Source of the DNA: Gigaspora rosea
Lineage: Eukaryota; Glomeromycota; Glomeromycetes; Diversisporales; Gigasporaceae
Assembly: GCA_003550325.1 (NCBI GenBank)
Contig: QKWP01000592.1
Span: 20,803-84,802 of the forward strand
Direction: 5' to 3'
Length of the DNA: 64,000 nt
The notes under the pieces were generated by a model. That model saw only the letters and a list, made by a program, of their open reading frames with translations. It had not been told where the DNA came from and did not search any database. Positions 34,342-45,840 of the stretch are shown piece after piece. Each line of letters opens with the position of its first letter. Within the stretch, counting starts at the first letter, position 1. The position numbers and the translations under genes were made by a program.

Positions 34342-35653
34342 TTTTTAAATTTCTCGGTCATATGACCGAGGCGCAGTTGGTGCTCTTTATTAAGACTATT
34401 ACAATTTTACATGTTCTTGACTATACATGAGGACGAAATTATTTTGGGTTCTAAAACCCGAAATTAAAATTTGAAGACGAAATTGTTTTTGATCTATTTT
34501 ACTTGAAGGACGAAATTATTTGATACTTTTTTTGAATAGATGAAATTATAAGGAACATATCTATATAAATTTTAATTGCTCTTCCTTATAAAAAATTTTA
34601 ATTTTCTCTAATGAAGACGAAATAGGCCTTTTCAAAAAATCAATTTTGGTGGCATCACTATTCTTGACTACATTAAATTTTAAGGTGCTATAAACTCGTT
34701 TTATTTTGGAGGATTTCTCTCCCAAATTGAAATGTAACTGTCGGAGTTCTTTTTTGCGCTGGAACTCAGCTTGCCGTATGGCACCGGTTCTGTTCATTAT
34801 CTCTCCGCCCATTTGGCTTTTGCGAATAAGCACCATATTGTGTATATTACCTGAATATGAAGCCACTGTGCAGCTTGCTGTTTCGTCTTCTCATTTACGT
34901 TACTGGCTTCAAGTGCTTCTTACCCTCTGTGTCATTCATCATCTTATAGGCTACTTGCCATATTTCTTTACTCAAGTCATATTCGATTACGAAATGCTCA
35001 ATGGTTTGTCTGGTTTCGGCACACCATATGCAGTCACCCCTGTCTAGGTGTCGTGTTCGGTACCCGAGAGGTAAAGCCCTATAGTGCAGCCGCCAGCAAA
35101 TGTTCAGTTTTTTGTTAGTGTGCTCTTTTGTTTTTAGACAGCTAAAATTGTCCAGTTGGTTATTATCTGAAGTTACGCTGATCCCACATCTTATTGCATT
35201 TAACCGCTGCACTATCCATTTGACTGTCATCTCCTGACCGTTTGTTTTGCCAATTGTCAGATCTTCCAGAGCCCACAGCCAGTTACTCGTCGATGAGATA
35301 TCCCCGCCTAATTTAATCCAAGTGTGTATGTGTCCCCTCCATTCTTTCGGCCAGGCCTTCTTACTGATTGGGGTTGACTTTAGCGCTTGTATAACACTGC
35401 AATTCCTTTTGGACCTAATTTTCTCTGAAATTACGGTTCTTTCGTGACAGGCCCAAGTGGCACTGCTTGTGCACAAAGCTTCCAAATCATGTTTTGGATG
35501 ACCGGAGCACCCAATCCACCTTCGTCAGTGTTCTTTTGGAATGTGGCATATTTGGGGAGGAACTTGGATTTGTGTTTTATCCAGTTTGAGATGAGGTCAT
35601 TAATCACAAATATGTGTTTTCTTATAGAGGGGAGAATGTAGGCAGCATACAAC
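34342..35653 (-). mobile_element. LINE D: 5'-truncated LINE, ORF2 C-terminal half
   Basis: A 15-bp direct repeat, aattcacaaattttt, flanks it (34327-34341 and 35654-35668). The minus-strand coding runs from LYAAYILPSIRKHIFVINDL through SKFLPKYATFQ, SKKAWPKEWRGHIHTWIKLG and LHYRALPLGYRTRHLDRGDC to the zinc finger CIWCAETRQTIEHFVIEY (the fourth ligand is Tyr instead of Cys), with only a few frameshifts (pieces 35655-35431, 35485-34895, 34866-34561). The 3' end has AATAAAGAGCACC, the perfect 18-bp palindrome CTCGGTCATATGACCGAG (34353-34370) and an A-run. Confidence 0.9.
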
Positions 35654-35668
35654 AATTCACAAATTTTT

Positions 35669-35970
35669 ATTAATTATTTCTAACAAAACGCACTAAGTAA
35701 ACTTGTTCAGCACCTAAAAATATATTAAATAGGCAGAGTTGTTTTTATATTACTTGACATTTGGAGAAAAAATGCTTAAATTTGACTTTTTGATCAAACC
35801 CCCAAAATTATGCATCTTTTCTCCAAATATCAAGTAAAATAAAAACAACCCTGCCGTTTAATGTATATTTATGTACTGAACAAGTTTACTTAGTGCGTTT
35901 TGTTAGAATTAATTAATAAAAATTTGTGAATTTTAAAATTTTGTAAAATTTTACTAATAAAATTCTATAC
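35669..35970. repeat. Palindromic repeat, GCTGAACAAGTTTACTTAG family (continuation)
   Basis: This carries the mirror motif GCACTAAGTAAACTTGTTC at 35690, CAGAGTTGTTTTTATATTAC, ACATTTGGAGAAAAAATGC, a central TTTTTGATCAAA and the second half ending in ACTGAACAAGTTTACTTAG at 35876-35894. The arrangement is the same as at 33950-34341 and the sequence continues directly from the LINE D target, so LINE D inserted between two adjoining units. Confidence 0.7.
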
Positions 35971-36139
35971 ATATGCGCCGATCTGCGGAATTAGACCTTA
36001 CTGATCTGCAAATAATCACATGATGATTGGATAAATCCAACCTAAAAAAAACAACAAAACATTTATCAACCCATTTCTCCCACCCAAAACTCATTTCTTT
36101 TTTTAGAAAGCAATAGAATTTAATTAAACGTAGTAATAA
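35971..36139. other. Short non-coding spacer
   Basis: AT-rich, with ATGATGATTGG near 36012 and a run of AAACAACAAAAC; no gene. It ends in the LINE E target duplication aaacgtagtaataa (36126-36139). Confidence 0.5.
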
Positions 36140-36270
36140 AGAAAGGATCTACGGTCACTCTCTCCAGACCACATCGATTTGGAGAAGAGTTTTTACAAAT
36201 AATAAGAAATTACTACAGAGTATAAAGAAGAAAAGGCCGAAAGTAAAATAGAACAAGGGGCTCGTGCTCT

Positions 36271-38237
36271 ATGAGTAAAAGAAAATATATGGTAGAGGAA
36301 GTTGAAGAGGAAAGTATCACGAAAATAGTAAAAAAAGTAAAATCTCGCACTCAACAAGCAAAACACATCCGAAGGTTAACAAAGAAAATCAACAACTAAA
36401 ACACGTTGACAAAGCGAAAACAACAAACAAACATGTATTAACTACAGATAAAAACATAGAAACACCGGTCCTTGACAAGGTACTGAGTTGGGGCGAAAAG
36501 GTGGAACAAGAAATAGAGGCTCTTAAAGATGTTACAAATACTCTATCTAACACACCAAACAAGCTCACTGAAACGTGCATGCTCTCGATGCAGTTCGACA
36601 GCACTATAACAACAACTCAGGTGTCCTTAACAGACGAAAATACAGGTATCGGACAAGAGGCAAATAAACCCCTTAGAAACTCCTACAAGGCCAATATTAG
36701 AAAGCACAACTAATGAAATAGAAGCAGGCAGTTCTCAAATGGCTGATAATCAGAACATAAACAAAGCTCCAGTAACTCAGGACAGAAAATGGACATCTTT
36801 TTTCCCCTGGCTAAGGAGAGGACAATCCATATACTCGATGTTCTCCTCAAGAAACTCAATTAAAATGAAAACCAATTTCGTTTTAATAATCGAAATAAGT
36901 GATATACAAGCTTCTTTCAATGAGATTATGACCTCGTTATTCGATGCAGTAAAATACAACATTAGTGCGGCGAAACAACACCTTACGAAAAGCAAATGCA
37001 CACACTTAGAAGTAACGTTTATTGATAGAGAAAAACAGAAATTCTACACAGCCAACGGACTGACCATTCTGAACTTTGGGTATATTCCGGTAGATGAAAG
37101 GAAATCCTTTCTGCCAGTCAAATGCCGTAATGTACCCTTAGATAACAAAAGTGAAATCTCAGATGCACTGCTCGAAGCATTTGAAGGCGTAGAACCTATC
37201 ACCGCTATAAAGCCTTTACTAATTGAGGGGACACTATACTTGACAGACCAGTGGATAATCATTTTCGAAACCACAGATGATCCAAACCTAGAACAGAGCA
37301 TCCTGAGGTTTACCCACGTGAGGGATAACAAGGTTACTACAGAATGGCGTACAGCTACTAAAGTATGCTACTTCTGCGAAAAAGAAGGCCATATAAGGAA
37401 AGATTGCACTCGACTCCAAGAGTCTATTTCCTTAAGAAAGGCATACCAAGCATTCAAACAAAATAAAGCTGCACCAAATACGGAAATAGAAGGTGCCACT
37501 AAGGAATGGCACGTGGCATATTCTCCTGTTAAAGAAACTCTCACTGAGGATAATGTGCACATGCCGGATGCATAGCACATAATTGCTCAACAGAGTTCTG
37601 GCACAACTGTCACTAAAGCAGTTACGAACAACAATATTGAGGGACACTACACAAATATTTGACACGGACATAGTATTACCAAACGTAGTACAATATAAAC
37701 AAGAAAGGGACTCTGGTGCGACTAGAGTCGCAGACATTAGAACATCAATTAACAAAAGGCAAAGGGTGTAGAGTGACATACTGACGTCACTACCTCAATT
37801 TTATATGACATAAGAGTGACGTAGTGACGTCACTATCTCAGACCTTTCAAATGTTTGCGGCTATAAGTGCGACTGCACAAACGAACCCAAACAGTAACAT
37901 AGTAACGAAAACAGAAGTGTGTAACGAAGCTCTTGCAGCAGGCACAACAAACAAAGAACCGGAAACAACAGCCATTATAGATGAATTATCTATAATCAGC
38001 TACGGTACTTCAGGGGTCACCCAGAACTCTAAGGACTCTGAATTATCTGTTACTTCCCCTGGCATAGAATCGGAGTCAATAGAAAGTGGTATGATTAGGG
38101 ACGAAAAAGGTTTCACCACAGTTACTTACAAAAAGAAACAACAGAAAAGGAAATATGCAACCCCGCGTAAATCAGAAAGTTCAAGGGTGGTACCCTATGA
38201 CCAAACCCGGGGAAGGGGAAACCCACCCCGAGGTTAA
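36271..38237 (+). pseudogene. LINE E ORF1, frameshifted
   Basis: It starts MSKRKYMVEEVEEE (36271) and shifts frame near 36395. LSWGEKVEQEIEALKDVTNT lies near 36481. The best piece, 36739-37575, has KWTSFFPWLRRGQSIYSMFS, then ISDIQASFNEIMTSLFDAVK, the RRM-like segment (VKCRNVPLDNKSEISDALLE), DQWIIIFETTDDP and the zinc knuckle CYFCEKEGHIRKDC. The C-terminal part 37824-38237 ends with a basic tail RGRGNPPRG. A stop at 37573 and short direct repeats of GTGACGTCA near 37780-37830 interrupt it. Confidence 0.85.
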
Positions 38238-38263
38238 ATACCATAATCCTCTTTACTTCCTAA

Positions 38264-41200
38264 ATGTCCCGATCCAATAGATTAAAATAGCAACTTTGAA
38301 CGTAAAAGTGTTTAACAATAGGGACAAAAGCAATAATACATTAACACTTCTAAAAACTTACAAATTAGACATTATTATGTTACAGGAAACAAACTTAAAA
38401 AATAAAAACACAATGGAGCTATGATTCAATTTGGTCTGAAAAAACAGCAATCCTAGCAGGACATAAGGATATAGAATTCAAACATATAAAAATCGAGCTA
38501 GGGGGCAGAGTAATGTTCACAACATGCAAACTTAAAAACCAAATGTATAAACTGACTAATGTTTATGCTCCACCGAGCCCAAATGAAAAAGCCACCTTTC
38601 TTTGATAATTGGTCCCTGCAAAAAGAAGAAGGCTTGATCAATATCGTCACCGGAGACTTCAATACGAACATTAACCCTGAGGTTAACAGAATTAGCCAAG
38701 CCAATCCACAAAATGACCCCACAAGGAAGCAACTGCTTGACAAATTAGCTGAGTTCATTAATATAGCAGATACTTCGGACACCAAACCTTTTATCACATT
38801 TCAACAAAACACTAGAAACAATAATACCATGGCAACCTGCATAGATTACATTTTTATTGCCGAAAACAACGAACACCTAATCTCGGGTATTTGCATACCA
38901 CATGGTAACTCAGATCATCTTCTGTTGGAGTGCATCCTACAGAACAGAAAGCATACCATAAAGCCTACACAGTGGAGATTTGATGAACAATGCCTTAAAA
39001 ACAATCAGCTCTTAAAAGAAATAAAAGATGAGATAAGCAATAAAGAGGCGGACACTGAATGGGACCTTTGTAAAATCAAGGTGCAATCAATAATCAGAGC
39101 TTTTAGGGGCCCAAGATCTCCAGAAAACAGAATCTCGCAGCTAAACAAGAGAATATGCACATTAAAAGGACAAAAAGCAAAAGCAGGTTCAAATGAATAC
39201 CTTGATAATCAAATAGAAGAATTGAAGGTACAAATGGAAGAGGAAACAACCTTACTAGCAAAAAGGTGGCATCTAAGGTCCAAGGCCAAGTGGATAGAGA
39301 AGGGTGAAAAATTCACCAAATACTTCTTCTCCCGGTATAAACTAAAACGGGCACAAGGTGACTTGAATAAACTTAGGGTTACTACAGANAGAGCTTTTAA
39401 GGGCCCAAGATCTCCCGAAAACAGAATCTCACAGCTAAACAAGAGAATATGCACATTAAAAGGACAAAAAGCAAAAGCAGGTTCAAATGAATACCTTGAT
39501 AATCAAATAGAGGAATCGAAGATACAAATGGAAGAGAAAACAACCTCACTAGCAAAAAGGTGGCATCTAAGGTCCAAGGCCAAGTGGATAGAGAAGGGTG
39601 AAAAATCCACCAAATACTTCTTCTCCCGGTATAAACTAAAACGGGCACAAGGTGACTTGAATAAACTTAGGGTTACTACAGAAGATACTAAGAAGATGTG
39701 CTTCAATTCATATGCGACTACTATGCTGGGCTATACAAAGCGGAAGGGATAGATAAAAAAGCGGCAGAAGAGATAACAACCGCTCTTCCCCGGGTAACTG
39801 AGAGCATGAATAAAAGTCTAATTCGAAAGATCACACAAGAAGAAATTAGAAATGTAATAAAAAGGTTACCAAAAGGGAAGTCCCCTGGCTCAGACGGTCT
39901 GTCATATGAATTCTATAAGGCTATAGAAGAAGATATAACACCAGTCCTAGAAAAAGTATTCAACAGTGTCTTAGCGGGGGTAGGATGCCTAACTCCTGGC
40001 ACAAAAGCCTGATCACACTTATTCCCAAGAAAGCAGAAGACCCTGAACTCATAAGCAGCTGGAGACCAATATCTCTGGTAAACAGCAACACAAAAATTTT
40101 TATGAAGATAATAGCGGATAGACTGAATGAAATCTGTGAACAAATAATCCCGGACCACCAACAAGGGTTTATAAGACACAGACTGATCACCGATGCTGCA
40201 ATGGACATTATTATCACCCTGAGGGGGAGACATGACCCCAATCATGAACATTGGATGCTTTTAGTGGACCAATCAAAAGCATTTGATAGGGTGAAACACG
40301 ATTAACTAGAACTAGTACTGAGGAAAATGGAGTTTGAACCACAAATAATCAACGTAATTTTAAATTTGTTTAAAAACCAACAAGCACATATTATCAAAGA
40401 CGGGGAATTCTCAGCCACATTTAAAGTCGAAAGGGGTATAAGACAGGGGATCCTCTCTCGCCCTGTTATATGTTTTAGCTTTTGAACCCTCTTAACCTTA
40501 ATAGAAAGAAATATCTGAGGTATAACAATAGAAAAACTGGTCTTTAAATTGGTGGCCTATGCGGACGACCTGACCATAGGAGTGGGGTCTCCATCCGACT
40601 GGGAAAACCTAGATCAAGCATTTAAATTTTATGAAGCGGCCTCTAACGCTAAAATAAATAAAAATAAAACAAAACTGGTACCACTATCCATGAATGCAAG
40701 AAGGGTTGAATTGAAAGGCGAATCACAGTATAAAAAAGCAGACAAGCAAGAGACAATTAAAGTCCTAGGCTTTGATCTGCAAATAGATGGCTCCCCATGG
40801 AAGGACCTCTAGACCCTAGTGATTAAAAAATGAAAAGCTCACTGGAGACCTATGGAAAAAGAAACCTATCATATAGAGGGAAAATCCTTGTAGCAAAAGC
40901 ATTAATCCTATCAAAGATATGGTATGCGGCATATCTACAACTGCCCAAAAAAAACAAGTGGCAGAAATTAACGGAATAATCTTCCTGTGGATCAAAGGGA
41001 AGTCAAGAATGCTATCAAGATTTATGACGTTCCAAAAACCTAGTGAGGAGTTTGGGCTAAAAGCTCCAATAGTTAAGGATATGCTAGAGGCTCGGATGCT
41101 TATGGTATGGGTCGAACTCCTCACCACTCTTTTTGGGTGAAAGCAGAGAGGGAAAGGATCAATAAAACTCTAAAGGATAAAAGAAACAAAGTGCCTGGCA

Positions 41201-41858
41201 TGAACTTGGACTGGAAGCAGTCAGAACCTGTGGCTGGCCCAACAAGTGGAAACCTTATCTACTGGCGTGGAGACACGCGGAAGGCAAGATAAACACTAGT
41301 GAAGACAGGCCATGGGATCCTCGGAAAATAAGTGTGAAGAAACTATAAGGGACAGAAATCTCAGTCAAGAAAGTCGTAGAAATATTTAGGACCAGAAGGA
41401 CTCCTATACAAGCTGAAATAGATAACAACGAAGATAAACCTCATGAGTGGCTATCGCAGAAGAAGATTCCAAATAAAAAACAGAACATATTCTGGCGCCT
41501 GTATCACAAAGCTCTACCGCTAGGCTACCGGCTAAAACACGTGAATTCTGAATTATGCAACTGCCCCTGGTGCCCAGGAAAAGCACAGATGATCGATCAC
41601 TTTGCCCTGGAATATAGGATAACCAGGGAGGTATTGAGAATGGTATACGAAACGCTTGACGTGGTGGTAGCAGAAACACCTCCAGCAAATATAGATGAGA
41701 TTTTTTCAACTCAAAATCTCCGGACAGAAGGACAAAAAAAAGTGGCAACGTGGCTACACATAAACGCTATATATGAAATATGGTGTATGTACACAACTAA
41801 GAGATGGGGTACTGAAAAAGAACCCAACTCCGGTGTGCTAGAAAGAGAGCGGGCTTGA
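38264..41858 (+). pseudogene. LINE E ORF2, decayed, with internal duplication
   Basis: The ATG at 38264 is 26 nt after the ORF1 stop, the same spacing as in LINE B. A one-base shift follows at once (IATLNVK). The blocks are LQETN near 38390, VTGDFNTNIN near 38648, CIDYIF near 38838, GNSDHLLLEC near 38905, SPGSDGLSYEFYK near 39883, LLVDQSKAFDRVKH near 40258, YADD at 40558-40569, LGFDLQIDG near 40765, ALPLGYRLKH near 41515 and the C-terminal finger CPWCPGKAQMIDHFALEY (fourth ligand Tyr). A 293-bp tandem duplication (39096-39682) and at least five frameshifts or stops disable it. Confidence 0.88.
39096..39682 (+). repeat. Tandem duplication of 293 bp with an unresolved base at the joint
   Basis: 39096-39388 and 39390-39682 are near-identical copies of the ORF2 linker (RAF[R/K]GPRSPENRISQLNKRI...TKYFFSRYKLKRAQGD). 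The single N of the window is at 39389, exactly between the copies. It is in frame, so it does not break the coding sequence. It may be a real duplication or an assembly join between two alleles or overlapping contigs; the N favours the latter. Confidence 0.85.
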
Positions 41859-41902
41859 ATAAAGGCACGTCTAAAACATGAAGTAGACGTGCTCCGCCGT
41901 AC

Positions 41903-43752
41903 TAGAGGTCTTACCGGGTCGAAAATTACCGACCCGGGCGGGTCAAGTACTGACCCGGGTTATGACCCGGGTCAACGGGTCAACTCCTTGTTTTTTTTTT
42001 GTCTTCGGAAACATGCTTAATTTTTTGTCTCAACTAGAGTTATGACCCTGGTCAGAAAATAATGGCAGTCGCACTAAAACCAGGAACGTTATACTTTATA
42101 AGTACATCTTAAAATTAAAATTTTCTAAAATAGAATATATATTTACATTATTTTGTTTCCTTTTAATGATAAATATAGGTCGTATAAGTACTATTTATAC
42201 GCCAAATAGACGATTAAGCTCAAGCGATTTATTTTTTATTTATTATAAAGAAAAAGCAAATAAGTCCGTTACTGGATGTTTCACATCCAATAACGGCGCA
42301 TCTGGCTTTGAATTCAATGAGCTCACAAGCTGAGCACCTTCGTGATATGGGTAACACATTAAATTCAAAGCCAGATGCTTTTTAATTGTCAAGTAAAAAC
42401 GATCACCCTGTGATCTTTTGGATCTTTCGCCTGCCAAATAAAACAGTTATTGGTTGCTACGCATTCATTAACTATATAATATAATTAATATTGTAATAAA
42501 TTAATTTTCGAAGAGGTTAAAACCTCATTATTATTGTGGACTAAACTATATTGTTGATTCTTTTGAAATAAAAATAAAATAATCGACACATAATAAATAA
42601 ATGAATCTACTTCCGTATTATTTCATCGACAAAAACGCTTGCTGAAAACTTAGTTCGTAGATAATGATTTTTACAGACAAGATTATTTTACATACGAATA
42701 ATTCAATATATTGTATCAAGAATTTTTTTTATAAATTGTATCAACTTTAAACATAAACTTAACTCTATCAACTTATGACTAGAATTAATTTGCCCAAAAT
42801 TAGTTTTTGATGAAATAACTTTTTATGAAACGGACTTGTCCGTGAATTAATCGATTGCAAAATAACCTTGCCTGAAATTAATTCTCTGCGAATTAAGTTT
42901 TCCGTGAAGTAATTATTGGTGAGTTGATCGAAACCGAGTGAACCTGATACTATTAAATAAATATTTAATAAAATACTCAATAAAATCAATTAACGTATCT
43001 AAAATGATAAGCAGTTTATGTATTTTCCACGTCATTTCTGAATTTATGTCGATTCTGAATTGTCATTTAGAATCGGTATCCATTTAACAAATTAAAAAAA
43101 AAAAGCAAGCGAAAAAATTTAGAAATAATAATAATATTATTAAATATCTCATTAATATTCGAACTAACTAACGCGTTTGCATTAAAAATGAGAGGAAAAA
43201 CAGTGTGATGCAGATATAGGGAATCACCTAAAGATTTAAATAAACCGTTAGAATGAAAATTGTGAACAAACTTTAAAGAAAAATTGCTAAATACTTATCA
43301 TTAAATAAAGCAATAAATCGTGTTAGTATTTTCAGATTGATGCAAATAGTGATACCTATCCGCATAAAATATGTTTTATTTGGAGAGATACTTAATAACA
43401 AAAAAATGCGTTCTATTTAATACGTTTTCATGAAAACAATATTTTTTAAATATTAAACTTCACCTATTCTGAATCTTGACCCGTTTGACCCAATTTCTGA
43501 CCCGTCAGGTCTGGTGACCCGTACGGGTAACCCGACCCGGTAATAACTCTAGAAATAAAAAAATGCATTCTATTTAAAACAATACGTTTATGCATAAATA
43601 TCTTTTTTTTTTATTTCGATATTGATTTGTAATTTAATAAATTTACCTATTCTAAATCTTGACCTGTTTGACCCGGGTCGAGCCAATTTCTGACCCGTGA
43701 CCCGTCGGGTTGGGTGACCCATACGGGTCACCTGACCCGGGTAATAACTCTA
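41903..43752. mobile_element. hAT-type element, 1.85 kb, ACCCGGGT motif array
   Basis: Termini TAGAGGTCTTACCGGGTC and, read inward from the right, TAGAGTTATTACCCGGGTC. Perfect 8-bp duplication cgccgtac at 41895-41902 and 43753-43760. Subterminal arrays of ACCCGGGTC lie at 41920-41985 and 43480-43740. The right end is present twice in tandem: 43390-43551 ends in AATAACTCTA just like 43560-43752. The central 0.9 kb (42072-42985) is homologous to 44122-44990 of the next element. The frames at 42243-42437 and 42768-42989 have no recognised domain. It is inserted in the LINE E 3' UTR. Confidence 0.93.
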
Positions 43753-43827
43753 CGCCGTACACTAAGTAATTGTTCGATAAAGCAGAGAAAACTATATAAA
43801 ATTATTAGAGGTATATAGGGTTACGAG

Positions 43828-45237
43828 TAGGGTGCGGGACGGGCCGGGCTAAGCCTGGAAACTTGCGGGCCGGGCTGGGCTTTGGTCCAGTTCGGGCCTA
43901 TAATTTTTGAGCCCGCTATTGTTCGGGCCAAACACAAATCAGGCTCGTTAAATATCGGGCCGGGTTCAAGCTTAATAAGAAAGCCTGATTAGGCCTGATA
44001 ATACCCGGTAAACTTATTGTCAAAATCAATAGTAAATTAACCAATCAAATTATTAACGTCATAGCGAAAAATCAGGTTCTCTGAAAATTGAAGAATTGGG
44101 TTAGCTGCGCGACGCAGTTTAACTAAAGCCAAAAACGTTATATAAGTACATCTTAAAATTAAAATTTTCTGCAATATAATATATTATTTACATTGTTTTG
44201 TTTTTCTTTTTAATAATAAATGTAGGTCATATAAGTACTATTTATACACCCAATAGACTCAATTAAGCTCAAGTAATTTATTTGCTATAAAAAAAAAGAA
44301 AATAAATCCGTTACTGAATATTTCGCATCCAATAACAGTGCATCTGCCTTTGAATTTAATGCGCTCGCAATATGATCCCCTGGCTAGTACATTAAATTCA
44401 AAGTCAGATGTTTTTTAATTGTCATGTGAAAACGATCCTTCGGATCTTTCGCCTGCCAATAAAACCGTTATTGGTTGCTACAAGTCCATTAACTATATAA
44501 TATAATTAATATTGTAATAAATTAAATAAATTAATTTTCGAAGGGGTTAAAACCTCATTATCCTTGTGGACTAAATTATATTTGTCGATTCTTTTGAAAT
44601 AAAAATAAAATAATCGAACAAAATAAATAAATGAATCTATATCTGCATTATTTCACCGGCAAACGCATGTTGAATACTTAATTCGTAGATATAATTATTT
44701 TACAGACGATTAATTCAATATATTGTACTGACAATTTTTTTTTATAAATTGCACCAACTTCAAACTTAAACCTGACTCTAACGACAATGACTAGAATTAA
44801 TTTGCCTGCTTTTGGTGAAATACCTTTTATAAAACGGACTTGTCCGTGAATTACCCGGTTGCAAAATAACCTTGCCTGAAATTAATTCTCTGCGAATTAA
44901 GTTTTCTGTGAAGTAATTATTGGTAAGTTGATCGAAACCAAGTGAACCTGATACCATTAAATAAATATTAAATAAACATCTCAATACATCTATAACTTAA
45001 CCGGATCAACCGAACAATCATTCGAGAATTATGATAATAGCCGTAAGTAAAAAATTTTAGTAATGCATATAAATCTGCGGGCCGGGCTGGGTCGGGCATA
45101 GTTTTAAATAAGGCCCGGCCCGCTTTATTTCTCGGGCTTTTTTTTCTTCACGGGCCAGTCTCGGGCTTACAAATAATTTTCGGGCTGAGTTTCAGGTTTA
45201 AGCAGGCCCGGTCCGACCTGGCCTGTTCCGCACCCTA
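43828..45237. mobile_element. hAT-type element, 1.41 kb, GGGCCGGG motif array
   Basis: Termini TAGGGTGCGG and CCGCACCCTA; perfect 8-bp duplication gttacgag at 43820-43827 and 45238-45245. The subterminal arrays are CGGGCCGGGC-type, unlike the ACCCGGGT arrays of its neighbour, although the central 0.9 kb is homologous (GCATCTGCCTTTGAATT, TTATTGGTTGCTAC, AAGTGAACCTGATACC). It inserted only 76 bp from the other hAT, again in the LINE E 3' UTR. A minus-strand frame at 44778-44984 shares SGSLGFDQLTNNYFTENLIR with 42768-42989, but the DNA is equally conserved, so coding is not shown. Confidence 0.93.
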
Positions 45238-45510
45238 GTTACGAGGCGGTCGACTTATAGTCGTTTGTCTTGTTAAGGTCATTCGGATATTTTATTAGAG
45301 GTATATAGGGTTACGAGGCGGTCGACTTATAGTCTTTTGTCTTGTTAAGGTCATTCGGATAGCTAAAGATATATTATAGTTTAGATAAATCTTGTAAAGG
45401 TCCTTACCAATTAGGAAGGCTCTAATAAATTGTTCTTAATAAAAGAGCACCCTCAAGCGCCTCTGATGTTTTCGTCCAGGGTATAAAAAAAAAAAAAAAC
45501 ATAGTAATAA

Positions 45511-45840
45511 GTATGAAATATATAAATATATTATGTGTGTAAAAATACAGTACTGTAGTAAGTAAAATTAAGATTCATTATTTGAAGTATATAAAATATG
45601 CTATTTTTTAATTCGCAAAAATTTATATTGTATTTAATCATTTTTTGCTATTATTATATGTATTGCATAACCGGCTCAGGTTTCTGATTTCAAATTACAT
45701 AGTGATTGTTAAAATACTGTCTGTACTATGGAACAACCCGTGCTATAGACCGGTGTTGTCAAAATTTTCATATGTTCGGGGGCTTTAATTAAATTTTTAT
45801 TTATTAATAAAAAATCTTTTATTTATTCAATTATTTAATT
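45511..45840. other. AT-rich spacer
   Basis: No gene is visible between the end of LINE E and SINE2. It ends with the left copy of the SINE2 target duplication (45821-45840). Confidence 0.5.

Larger units (their letters stand above)
36140..45499 (+). mobile_element. LINE E: full-length LINE carrying two hAT elements
   Basis: A 14-bp duplication with one mismatch (aaacgtagtaataa at 36126-36139, aaacatagtaataa at 45497-45510) flanks it. The 5' end is AAAGGATCTACGGTCACTCT with a stem TCTCCA/TGGAGA. ORF1 (36271-38237) and ORF2 (38264-41858) follow. The 3' UTR is interrupted by hAT elements at 41903-43752 and 43828-45237 and contains a tandem duplication of about 70 bp (second copy about 45292-45360, containing GCGGTCGACTTATAGTC). 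The 3' end has AATAAAAGAGCACC, a bulged hairpin and an A-run at 45484-45499. Many frameshifts; inactive. Confidence 0.9.

Noticed and set aside
42768..42989. A conserved small protein shared by two hAT bodies (also 44778-44984)
   Set aside because: The DNA is equally conserved outside the frame, and the frame is made of periodic 20-bp units; no excess of silent changes could be shown by eye.
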